A stretch of DNA of 64,000 nucleotides. Source: Pseudomonas graminis. GTDB lineage: Bacteria > Pseudomonadota > Gammaproteobacteria > Pseudomonadales > Pseudomonadaceae. The DNA is taken from NCBI RefSeq assembly GCF_002093745.1, contig NZ_MTSB01000006.1, forward strand, positions 62,001-126,000, in the 5' to 3' direction. Shown here in pieces: positions 46,780 through 55,519 of the stretch. The number at the start of each line of letters is the position of its first letter. The first letter of the stretch is position 1. The notes beneath the pieces were generated by a model. That model searched no databases, had not been told where the DNA came from, and saw nothing but the letters and a program-made list of their open reading frames with translations. The translations under genes and the position numbers were made by a program.

Positions 46780-47373
46780 ATGCATATATTCATAATGAAA
46801 CATTGTTACAAGCTACTTTCTGGTCTAGAACACCCTTGGCGTAGCACTGTCCGATATACGGCAACCGCCTTACTGTTCTCACTAGCGCTCAGCTTGCTCA
46901 CTATTTTTATGGTGTGGTTCAGTAACACACCTCTCTTTGACATAGGTAAATTTTTCGCAAAAATTGCAGAGCAGATTATAATATTCCGGCTAAGCCTAAT
47001 GCTGGTGTTAGTTGGTCTTACTATTTTATGGGCCATCCTGAAACGAAACACCTCGACCACAATTGCCTGCGCGTTGCTTATCAAGATCATTACCGGATCC
47101 TACACGACGGCACTGATAACATCATCGATTTCGCGATTTATGGTGGTCAGTGGCTGGTTCGGGGACTGGACCGACAATCTCCCTTGGTCGTCGATATATC
47201 CGACCATCGCGCTACCGTTTACCGTGCTGTTGTGGAGCGGGACCTGGTGGGGTGTTTTGGTTCTGCGTAACCACGTCAAGTCCTTGGCACGGGACGAAGA
47301 CCGGGAACACTTCGATGTTTATGACTGGCTGCGCCAGTTCTTTCAGCGCAGACTCGAGAAACGCCCTCATTGA
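46780..47373 (+). CDS. Polytopic membrane protein, unknown cargo
   Basis: A 197-residue protein with four or five hydrophobic segments (ATALLFSLALSLLTIFMVWF, RLSLMLVLVGLTILWAIL, IACALLIKIITGSYTTALIT, TIALPFTVLLWSGTWWGVLV) and a charged C-terminus. TAGGAAACCC before the ATG at 46780 supports this start. It is convergent with the large STAND gene. No family recognised; in a defence island a small membrane protein could be an effector or partner, which is speculation. Confidence 0.6.
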   Translation: MHIFIMKHCYKLLSGLEHPWRSTVRYTATALLFSLALSLLTIFMVWFSNTPLFDIGKFFAKIAEQIIIFRLSLMLVLVGLTILWAILKRNTSTTIACALLIKIITGSYTTALITSSISRFMVVSGWFGDWTDNLPWSSIYPTIALPFTVLLWSGTWWGVLVLRNHVKSLARDEDREHFDVYDWLRQFFQRRLEKRPH

Positions 47374-47618
47374 GAAGTCCGGGAGATTAGCTTACTTCGA
47401 CTGCGGCGACCTTGCTCTGACTATTCGGGGGGCACCCGTATCAACCAAGTGTCGAGCCGCAGGCAGTTCTCCGGAGGGTTACAGCTGTATCGCTATGATG
47501 GCTAATTTTGTCTTTCATTACCCTTTGGTGTCAGAAGATTTTAGTGGTTGGCGCTGCGCATGAATCTCATGAGCTTTATGGCGACACCTTCGTTAAGCGC
47601 CTATTTCGCAATTTTTGG

Positions 47619-50600
47619 TCATCGACGCTCCGCGGCTTTAAGCCAGTCATTTATGCCGTCAACACCCAGAGTCAGCAGCAAATCCTGCGTCGCTATCACT
47701 CGCTGCAGCATCGCACCACCGTCTGACTCCTCCTGTTCTTCAGCCTGCGCGAAAAGGCGGGTTAGCAGTTGTGTAAAGTTGCTCTCATGGTCGTATAGAT
47801 ATGGGGTTGCCTGTCGAACAAAATCAAGGTAAATCTCGGTCGCTTCTAATGCGTACATTGGATCGCGAAGTGACATAGCGTTAAGCCATGCATTGAAGCC
47901 ATAGATGTCGTTTCGTGCAGAATCAGCTTCTGTTGCTAGCAAGAACAAGCAGCGCCGAATTAGTTTAATGGGTACAGCAACCAGCGGCGCTGTCCCTTGG
48001 AAGAGGTTGCAGAATTTACGGGCAACTGCAACAGCATAATGATTCTCTGCATTCAACCCTGCCTTAAGACCGGCCAGGCACTGTTCCCGGTGCTGCTGAA
48101 TGTTGTCGCTGTGAGTCCAAACGCTTGCCGCACCACACCACGCTTCGACGGTTTCCCCTGCACTGATTTTCACGAGAAGAGAAGAAAAGTCCAATCGTTT
48201 CGAAAGAGCAGCCAGTGCGGATATGCGCCCCCAAGTCTCAAAATCCTTATTGCTGCCGTCGTGATAAATGCGTGCTAGCCACAAAGCGACAATTTCAAAT
48301 TTTTGGAAGTAAGCGTAATACAGACTAGATTCGGCTATTGGCCAAAGTCCGGGGCATTTTTCTTGCATGGTAAGGCCAAATAGCTCCCAGCCAAGTTCGG
48401 GGTGATGGCTTTGCAAATAGGACATTCGCCTCAGCAGTAGGGCGCGAATAGCAGGGTGCGGGTCTGCGGCAAATAGGCGCAACGCGTTCGGCAGGAACTG
48501 GGGCCACGGTACACCGTTCTTTTCAAGTTGATTGGCTAAGATCATTAAGGCTTCCGCTGCTCTACCCTTGACCATATTGATGCCAGCTGTCACCAAATCA
48601 ACGGAATCCCCTGAGATAGAGCTCTCTTCCAGTAGTGTCGAAAAATCCGCTGCCAAAGACACTAGCCGAGTAGCGTCCTGTGGAAGCTCAACTACGTGTG
48701 CGCAGCTCTCGATTGCTTTAGACGCGACGCGGTTGTGGTGCCAATGACTCGGATGCGTTTCGAGCTCATTCAGGATGTGCTGCGCCAACGCTGTCGCACT
48801 GGGCTCATCTTCGGGTAACCAAGTACCATTTACCTGCAAGTTACCGTAGCGGTAAGCCAAGTAGGTCGCAATGCCCTCCATGAGATAGTCTCGAAAGCGG
48901 TCAGGGATACGTTCCCAGTTGGCTGATAAGAGCTCCATAAAGCGTGTGGGGTGGCGCGAAGCCGCCTCACACAACTGTGAGCCAACCTCCCGCTCTCCCC
49001 CCATCAGAAAGTCATCAAAAGAGCTCCTGGCATACGCTTTGTAATGATCCAGCAGGCCCAGCACGGAGTCATCGCTTGCGCCAAGAAACACCTCGAAAGA
49101 AAACGGTGCGCTAACCATTCCTCCACGCATGTGAATGTCTGGCTGACGAATCAGAGGCCATATTTCTTTTTCGCATTCGTCCAATACACCCTGTGCGTCG
49201 GCTGAACGTAAATGGCAGGGGATGGTAAGGATAAGTTGCGCTTGATCTCGCAGTATCCATGCATGATGCTTCGGGTCTGATGTAGTTTCCCGGTGGAGGG
49301 TTAAAACAGTCGAATGTATTGCGTCTTGCGTAGCCGCATCAAGGTGCAGAAAAGTGATATGTATAAGCGTGCCGAGTTCATATGACAAAGCTGAGTCGAG
49401 CAGCTTTTTGTTGCAAAGCATGCGGCCAATCACATCCAGGTTAGTGGCTGGTGCTGCCATGCACGCGAGGATGGCGAAATAGCTCAATGCGCCTTCGGTG
49501 CTGAAGCACAGACGTTCGCTGTTGCTTTTCCACCAACTCGATTGCGCGCTTGCGTGATGCACGATGGCAGTTTCAACGGCATCCAGCAGTATGCGTTCAC
49601 TATCAAGGTGCCAGTGTTCGGTCTGGGTATGTGCGTCGTTGTATGACGTTTGGTGCAAGAAGCCGCTCCAAAGACTTTTCGGAGCCTCGCCATAACGTGA
49701 GTTCTTGACCTGGCTCCATCGCTCAATCGATGCTATAGCAAGGTCAAGCAATGCCGTGGACTTTCGCATTCGATCTGCGAGAAAACTGTTATTGCTTGTC
49801 CCAAACTCATGCGGTTGACAGTGCAGCTTTTTGTCAAAGCTATGGGCAAGCACATCTTCATCGGTGACTTCGCCAGCGACATAACGCCACAGAACCGTAT
49901 CATCCATACCACCATCTTTTACGCAACGCGCGAGTGCATGCCCGAGAAAGGTATGTTCTTGCCTCGGTAACTTAAGCAATTCGACAAGCAAAGGCACAAG
50001 CACCGCCGAATGGTCTGCATGGACTTGGGTGACCGCATGTGCAATAGAATTTGTCAGCTGAGCATTATCCACCCCGTCAAGTGTCAGTACCTCGCTCCAA
50101 AATGCGAACACCCCTACGGCATCGTCATTTTTCCATTGAGATACACGGTGCACATGCATCGTTAACCCGTCAACATCGCGGGTATCTTTCAAAAACGGTA
50201 CTAGATGCCTCATCCAGAAGTGATGCCATTCCACCCGAGCTGCCTGGGTGTAGATCACCTGAAACACATCACGATGCTGGTTGCGCAGGTCGAGTATTAG
50301 AAGCCAGTCGTCATCGTGTGGGGGCTGTTCTGTAAAAGTTTCCGCCACAAGACGGCGAATATGAAAGGCATTGTTGCCTGTCAAAACAGTACGCAGCTGC
50401 TTTCGGAATTCGCGCCGATCTCCGGTTGTCAATTGCGTGACAAAGCTGCGAATGCTGGGGCGCACAAAAGGCACGGGCGGTAACCGTTGTATGAATGCGT
50501 TCAAAGTAACAGCTTGGCGTACCGCGCCGCTGATCACCAACACGTCGAGCAGCGTCTGGTGCCCGAATGTCAGTTGCCCATCCTGCGTCTCATGCAGCAC

Positions 50601-52193
50601 ATTATTACTTAGAAGTGCACGTTGAATATCTTGTGAGGCGGTGAATCGCTGACGTGGCACCGCAAGACTACGCAACGTTAGCATTTCAGTCGCGATGGCC
50701 TCGATGGCTTGCATGGCGGCATCGCCCAGTGCGCTATTGGCCTGCACGGTCGTAGCAAGGTAGCGCTGTGCCAGCGCTTGGCTGGTCACTACATTGAAGA
50801 TGCCTCCTTGCTGCGCTAATTCAACAAACAATGCCAATTCACGTGGATTACAAATCAATTCACGCGTGGTCGTATCGATGGCCGATGCTTCAATGCCTAG
50901 TTTTACGAGCGGCGGCGCTATCTCGGTATCCCATTGCAATGGCCGGCAGGTGATTTTTGTACCCCAGCTTCGCTGAGCGATACGCCGATCGTAATGACAG
51001 TCAAAGTCGCGACAGGCAGTGACAACGGTAATATTGGGAACCAGCAGCAAACGATCAATTTGGGCAAGGAAGTACGCAAGTACACTGTGTTCACGTGCAA
51101 TAGAAAGTACATCTAGCGAGTCAATAATTACGACCACGTGGGCATCTTCCGCCATACGTGCCGCGCCTTCTACCCAATGTTCAGGTAGGCCTAGGGCCTG
51201 ACGGTCTTGCGCAGTGACAATGTCGGCGAACTCGCGCGATTGAATGAACAGCGGCAGTAGGTCAACGCGGGTTTGGGCGCGTTGCTCCAGTGCTTCTTGC
51301 ACGGCAAGCATCACGCAGGTCTTGCCAGATCCAGGCAAACCGGTGAGCAAGATGGAGCCATGTTTGGCTTCAATGGCTTCGATGAGTTCGTTGACGGATG
51401 GATTCGAAAGGCTTTCACTGCCAATATCCCTGCGCCATGACCGGCCAATGGCAGAAGTGCTCTTGAATGCAGTACGAACCTTTACCATGTCCATGGGAGG
51501 GGTCAGCATCGAGCCTGCGTCGTCCAGCAAGACTTTGAGGTTATCTTTTGACAGTCGATGTTGCGTCGCGCTGCTTTCGCCATGTCCGATAATACGCATA
51601 CCGAGGTAGTCAAGGCGTGTCCATAGGGTGTTGTAAGCCGCTGCCCCATTGCTTACTAACCGACACAAACGCTCGCGTAGAAACGCCTCCATGCGGTCCA
51701 GTTCTGGGCTAATTTCAAACGTCGTGCGTCGTAGGAATTGGTAGGTTGAAAGATTTGACGCCTGTTCGACAAGTAAACTTCCTAGTTCGGTATCTGACTC
51801 TAGGAGCGCCTTGCCCAGATTGCTTTGGTAGGTTGTTTCGTCGGCATAGTTGGTACTGTATTCTCGCAGTCTTGAGAGATCACCAAATGCGCTGCGAGAA
51901 TAGAAGCGAATTTCCGCTGTCGGATCGTTCGCCAACAAGCTAATTGCTTTGCGCAACTCATCGGCGAGGTCGGCGGTAGACCAGGACTTATGGAGCGCTT
52001 GGTTTTTTTTGCATTGGCAGTAGATTTTGATGCCATTTACTTTTCCGATGACCAAATCGTCCACTGAGCAGCTTACTGAATCTACCTCAAGCCACTGGTA
52101 ATCAGGGTCCGAAAGGACGCTCAAAGCCCATTCAAAAGCAACCAGCGTTTGGTAGCCATCTCCTCGATTAGACTGAATCCCTGCTTTGCTCAT
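47619..52193 (-). CDS. Avs-like STAND NTPase with N-terminal Cap4/DUF4297-type nuclease
   Basis: A 1524-residue three-part protein. Residues 1-160 look like a Cap4/DUF4297 PD-(D/E)xK nuclease: GDGYQTLVAFEWAL, then VDDLVIG (Asp45-Asp46) and IYCQCKKN (Gln60-x-Lys62). Residues about 265-480 are a STAND ATPase: Walker A TGLPGSGKT (285-292), Walker B HVVVIIDSLDVL (354-361), sensor VVTACRDFD. The remaining ~1000 residues are helical repeats, the usual ligand-sensing part. This plan is that of Avs proteins, which bind a phage protein, oligomerise and cut DNA. Whether it falls in a named Avs type is not decidable here. It is monocistronic and faces the small membrane gene. Confidence 0.75.
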   Translation of the reverse strand: MSKAGIQSNRGDGYQTLVAFEWALSVLSDPDYQWLEVDSVSCSVDDLVIGKVNGIKIYCQCKKNQALHKSWSTADLADELRKAISLLANDPTAEIRFYSRSAFGDLSRLREYSTNYADETTYQSNLGKALLESDTELGSLLVEQASNLSTYQFLRRTTFEISPELDRMEAFLRERLCRLVSNGAAAYNTLWTRLDYLGMRIIGHGESSATQHRLSKDNLKVLLDDAGSMLTPPMDMVKVRTAFKSTSAIGRSWRRDIGSESLSNPSVNELIEAIEAKHGSILLTGLPGSGKTCVMLAVQEALEQRAQTRVDLLPLFIQSREFADIVTAQDRQALGLPEHWVEGAARMAEDAHVVVIIDSLDVLSIAREHSVLAYFLAQIDRLLLVPNITVVTACRDFDCHYDRRIAQRSWGTKITCRPLQWDTEIAPPLVKLGIEASAIDTTTRELICNPRELALFVELAQQGGIFNVVTSQALAQRYLATTVQANSALGDAAMQAIEAIATEMLTLRSLAVPRQRFTASQDIQRALLSNNVLHETQDGQLTFGHQTLLDVLVISGAVRQAVTLNAFIQRLPPVPFVRPSIRSFVTQLTTGDRREFRKQLRTVLTGNNAFHIRRLVAETFTEQPPHDDDWLLILDLRNQHRDVFQVIYTQAARVEWHHFWMRHLVPFLKDTRDVDGLTMHVHRVSQWKNDDAVGVFAFWSEVLTLDGVDNAQLTNSIAHAVTQVHADHSAVLVPLLVELLKLPRQEHTFLGHALARCVKDGGMDDTVLWRYVAGEVTDEDVLAHSFDKKLHCQPHEFGTSNNSFLADRMRKSTALLDLAIASIERWSQVKNSRYGEAPKSLWSGFLHQTSYNDAHTQTEHWHLDSERILLDAVETAIVHHASAQSSWWKSNSERLCFSTEGALSYFAILACMAAPATNLDVIGRMLCNKKLLDSALSYELGTLIHITFLHLDAATQDAIHSTVLTLHRETTSDPKHHAWILRDQAQLILTIPCHLRSADAQGVLDECEKEIWPLIRQPDIHMRGGMVSAPFSFEVFLGASDDSVLGLLDHYKAYARSSFDDFLMGGEREVGSQLCEAASRHPTRFMELLSANWERIPDRFRDYLMEGIATYLAYRYGNLQVNGTWLPEDEPSATALAQHILNELETHPSHWHHNRVASKAIESCAHVVELPQDATRLVSLAADFSTLLEESSISGDSVDLVTAGINMVKGRAAEALMILANQLEKNGVPWPQFLPNALRLFAADPHPAIRALLLRRMSYLQSHHPELGWELFGLTMQEKCPGLWPIAESSLYYAYFQKFEIVALWLARIYHDGSNKDFETWGRISALAALSKRLDFSSLLVKISAGETVEAWCGAASVWTHSDNIQQHREQCLAGLKAGLNAENHYAVAVARKFCNLFQGTAPLVAVPIKLIRRCLFLLATEADSARNDIYGFNAWLNAMSLRDPMYALEATEIYLDFVRQATPYLYDHESNFTQLLTRLFAQAEEQEESDGGAMLQRVIATQDLLLTLGVDGINDWLKAAERR

Positions 52194-52984
52194 TTACTTG
52201 TCCTGTTTGACTACCACTGTCCTCAAAACTATTCAGCCCCAAGGCTGTGCTGCACCTTATTTTTTCCGGCAAGCTTAGCTAGTGCGCCATGCGATATCCG
52301 AATACGTCCTCAACGCCGTAGAGTGGCGCACACCTTATGTCGGCGTAGCACCGGCTGATGACAGCGTCCGATGCCTCCTATCGTTTTAGTGTTCATTGGT
52401 TGCAAAAAGCGGTCCGGGGTAATGTGACGTAGTGGCGTATAGATTGACTGTTATCCTTGATGTTGTCACCGGGCATTCTGCGGAGCTGATTGCGCACGCC
52501 TACACCGCACTGCCTCGGATGATTATCGAGCACTTGAGGCGTGGCAGAGCTTTTCAGGGCGCTGTCCATGATCGCCGCATCGCAATGGTTATTGCATTAC
52601 AAAGGGTTTCATGAGGAAGCATCCATACTCTTTTCATGAGTTGGCATAGAAGTCTTCTTGTCAGCAGAAATTCCGATCGTTGCTCAAGGTGTTGGACTCA
52701 ATAGTTTTAGCCTGTGGCTTACCCTGGCGGTGAGCAGCACCGTACGAAGCGAAATTGTCATAAAGAAAATAGGTACGCGCTCCCCCCCATTTGACGGCCT
52801 CTCAATCAGCGATGCTCCTGGGCGTCATATGCCATTAATGGACAAGATCGCGCCAGGGCAATGGCTCTAAGATCACCGAGAAACGTTTTAAGGTACTGCG
52901 GAAATCCGTTTCAGGTCAGCTAGCTGTTGAGCTTGGTATACCCTGCACTCGGCGGAGCTTTGTGAGGTTCAGATGTTTAACGGA
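52194..52984. other. Gene-poor stretch, probably debris
   Basis: About 790 bases. Short plus-strand frames at 52432-52614 and 52658-52870 show no recognisable family or ribosome site. The composition is mixed, as in decayed mobile sequence. The left part must hold the promoter of the STAND gene. Confidence 0.4.
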
Positions 52985-53281
52985 TCACTGCGAGAGCTTA
53001 TCTATCGCCATCTTCCCATCAGGGAAGGTAGCGGTCACTTCCAAACTACTACCTCCCAGCACATTGACGCATTCCCTCAACGTTGCGATGTAACGGTCAG
53101 CGACTGTAAGCGCAGCCTTGATGGTCGCCGGATGGTCACCTTGAGTGCGCATAAACATGAGCGCCATTGCGTGTGCGTCTTCAAGCCTTCTATCAAAGAA
53201 CTGCTGCTTACGCTTGGCAGCGGTCTGGCGCGCTTCAAGCCGCTCTTTTATAGAAACAACTTTTCCTTGTTCATCGGTCAT
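52985..53281 (-). CDS. Small helical protein, unknown
   Basis: A 98-residue charged protein (MTDEQGKVVSIKERLEARQT, then AAKRKQQFFDRRLEDAHAMA) that looks alpha-helical throughout; the C-terminal half reads CVNVLGGSSLEVTATFPDGK. The coherent charge pattern favours a real gene. It stands alone between debris and the Detocs-like operon. No family is recognised. Confidence 0.5.
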   Translation of the reverse strand: MTDEQGKVVSIKERLEARQTAAKRKQQFFDRRLEDAHAMALMFMRTQGDHPATIKAALTVADRYIATLRECVNVLGGSSLEVTATFPDGKMAIDKLSQ

Positions 53282-53822
53282 GTTGAGCAGTCCTCCTTGG
53301 CCTGCAGGGGAAGTGTATGAGCTTTTCCGAAAAACTCACGGTGCTGATAGACGAACGGATAGGTAACGATGGTTTCTGGCCCGACCTGTTTCTGGCCAAG
53401 TTCCAAAAAGGTTGCCGCCTGCTGGCGAATAACTAGTGGACTTGCTGGTGACCGGCCAGACCATGGCCATGATTGAGGTCAAAACCGATCTGGCGTGAGG
53501 ACTCACCGACCTACAAGGTGAAATAATGAATAGATGGGAGTTTACCGGTGCGACAACTCCCCCCGCGCAGTTTCGAGAATATGGCGCGACGCAACACATG
53601 CTGGGTCGTTTACTGATCAATGCCGACACATGCATTCGCGTAAAAAAAGACTCTCTCCCAGTTTTCCGGTCCTTGACTTCCCATGTAGTTCGTACACATC
53701 ATTCGTCCCGAAACGAGCATCCCCTCGGCATTTCATTGCGGAGCGCTCAGGTCAAAGCGCATCAAGGATCAGCTCTTTAGCGATAACGCGTACTACACAG
53801 GGTATACGCGTAATCAAAAACT
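53282..53822. pseudogene. Debris, possible remnant of a P2-type phage head-completion gene
   Basis: At about 53317 the plus strand reads SEKLTVLIDERIGNDGFWPD then LFLAKFQKGCRLLANN and stop; with a frame slip it continues LVDLLVTGQTMAMIEVKTDL. The FWPD...F...RLL pattern is reminiscent of gpL-like head completion proteins. Further frames to 53780 are not protein-like. Weak evidence. Confidence 0.25.
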
Positions 53823-55061
53823 TTAAACTGAAGGCTCTATCAGGGCCAGCTTGGCTAGTTGAATCAGAAATGCACAGCTAGTATGGGCAGCATAATGGTG
53901 AACATCGTCGGACTTGGTTTCATCGCCAAAATCGCAAACAGATTTTATAGAAATACACATCGGACGCGGCTCGGCTGCATGCTGCGCAGCAGTAAACACA
54001 GCATAACTTTCCATCTCGACTCCAACAAGATTTTTGTGCAGATCCCGAACATCGCTCATTAAGGAGCTTGCCTGTAGTACAGACGCACCACTTGCCATAG
54101 CCTCTATAAACACTTGAGGCTGGTGATTAGGTTTATTTCCAGTATAATCGTAATGTAGATTCTTAAGGAATATATCATCTGCTGCGACCGACTTCGCTGC
54201 GGCTCGTAATGATTCGTCCAGACGCCATTGGTAAGTCGCCGGGCGGAATCTCAGCGTGTCCGTATCGACTTCACGTTGCCACTTGCCACTTCCCCAATCG
54301 AAGCAAGGATCCGCGATCAAAATATCCCCAAGGCGAGATTTTCCTCTCACGCCAGCGCATATCCCAGCAATTGCGAGATATTTGGGACGGAAGGTATGGA
54401 TTAATTTAGACGCAGCAACTGCAGCAGACGGCATGCCCATTCTTGGAGCAACAGTGGCAACAGCCCTCAAGCTTCCGTCGGGGCCGCTAAGCACGGTCTC
54501 ATAATAATCAGCATGATCATATGGAACAATCACCTTCGTCCAACACCCAAATGATAGCAGGCAATCCAGCTCCTCCTGTATAGCGGTGAAGACGGCTAAG
54601 TCGTAATGGTAGTTTTTTCCGTCATTGGCGAAAGGTGGCTTATTAAGACCTTGCAAGTAGATTAAAGCCTCCTTTAGGGGGTGGTGCCAGGAAACATCCG
54701 TGTAAGAAAAGCGCATCAGTTTCCATAATGGTGATGAAAACTCAGATGCGGCGACGTCAGCACCATCGTCAAAAGCAGTTAGGCCGAGTAGACAACCCGG
54801 TCGCTTTGCATGGTTATTGTTTTTTATAAAATGGAGGACATCCAGGCCTGCCCCCACCTCTGGTCCGGTGTTAGAGTTTCGTGCCAAGTTGATGTCTAGG
54901 ATGACCAAATCATACCTATTGGTACGGATGGCTTTTTTTGCCGCCAGGACATCGTAAACGTGGTCTATATGGTCTTCATTTACTCCGGGAACCTCGAGAG
55001 TAACCTTAGTGATAACACGATGTTTTTCACTGTCATCGTCAACGAGTAGGATTTTAATCAT
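53823..55061 (-). CDS. dtcC: Receiver domain fused to nucleoside-phosphorylase-family effector (Detocs DtcC)
   Basis: A 412-residue fusion. Residues 1-~140 are a receiver domain (ILLVDDDSEKHRV acidic pocket, phospho-Asp56 in LVILDINLARN). Residues ~150-412 are a PNP/MTAN-type domain: YDLAVFTAIQEELDCLLSFG, LAIAGICAGVRGKSRLGDIL, the ribose-binding VGVEMESYAVFTAAQ and SVCDFGDETKSDDVHHYAA with the catalytic-type Asp. In Detocs systems the phosphorylated PNP effector cleaves ATP into adenine and ribose triphosphate, stopping phage growth. It overlaps dtcB by eight bases. The assignment rests on the three-gene architecture, not on a database search. Confidence 0.85.
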   Translation of the reverse strand: MIKILLVDDDSEKHRVITKVTLEVPGVNEDHIDHVYDVLAAKKAIRTNRYDLVILDINLARNSNTGPEVGAGLDVLHFIKNNNHAKRPGCLLGLTAFDDGADVAASEFSSPLWKLMRFSYTDVSWHHPLKEALIYLQGLNKPPFANDGKNYHYDLAVFTAIQEELDCLLSFGCWTKVIVPYDHADYYETVLSGPDGSLRAVATVAPRMGMPSAAVAASKLIHTFRPKYLAIAGICAGVRGKSRLGDILIADPCFDWGSGKWQREVDTDTLRFRPATYQWRLDESLRAAAKSVAADDIFLKNLHYDYTGNKPNHQPQVFIEAMASGASVLQASSLMSDVRDLHKNLVGVEMESYAVFTAAQHAAEPRPMCISIKSVCDFGDETKSDDVHHYAAHTSCAFLIQLAKLALIEPSV

Positions 55062-55515
55062 CTAGATTCACCAATGCCAATAACTGCTGCAAATGAGGGC
55101 GCCAATTTGTTCCATTTTGATCATAATAAACGCTTCCTAAAAAGACGTCTGGGAATTCGCGATGACATTGAGCAGTGATCTCTTTGAAGCTCACTTCGTC
55201 TTCATCGTCGCCGAACGACTCAAGCTGAGTCACAACGATTATTTTGGTATGTATCCCTTTAAGCCTGAGTTTTCTCATAATATCGTATCCGCCAAGCGGT
55301 CTGAGCCTACCCTCGCGCGCATTTGGCCGCCTGTCGAACGTAGGCAACGTCATGTCGAGAATAAGTGTATGAGGTGGGTGTGCCTCGATCGCTTTAAGCC
55401 CACTTTGAAAACTTGCATATAAATGGATATCTTGCGTATCGCCGAGCAGATCGCTGACAAAATTAATAAGGTTGTTGGCTTTGATAGGACTGTCTTCGAC
55501 GATGTAGATTCTCAT
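55054..55515 (-). CDS. dtcB: Stand-alone receiver domain protein (Detocs DtcB)
   Basis: A 153-residue protein that is a single receiver domain: MRIYIVEDSPIKANN (Glu7, Asp8), phospho-Asp54 in THTLILDMTLPTF, and a Thr-containing strand KIIVVTQLESFGDD. There is an insert after the Asp (DRRPNAREGRLRPLGGYDIM). In Detocs the free receiver is a phosphate sink that keeps leaky kinase activity from firing the effector. It lies four bases after dtcA and overlaps dtcC. Confidence 0.83.
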   Translation of the reverse strand: MRIYIVEDSPIKANNLINFVSDLLGDTQDIHLYASFQSGLKAIEAHPPHTLILDMTLPTFDRRPNAREGRLRPLGGYDIMRKLRLKGIHTKIIVVTQLESFGDDEDEVSFKEITAQCHREFPDVFLGSVYYDQNGTNWRPHLQQLLALVNLDD

Positions 55516-55519
55516 ACAG

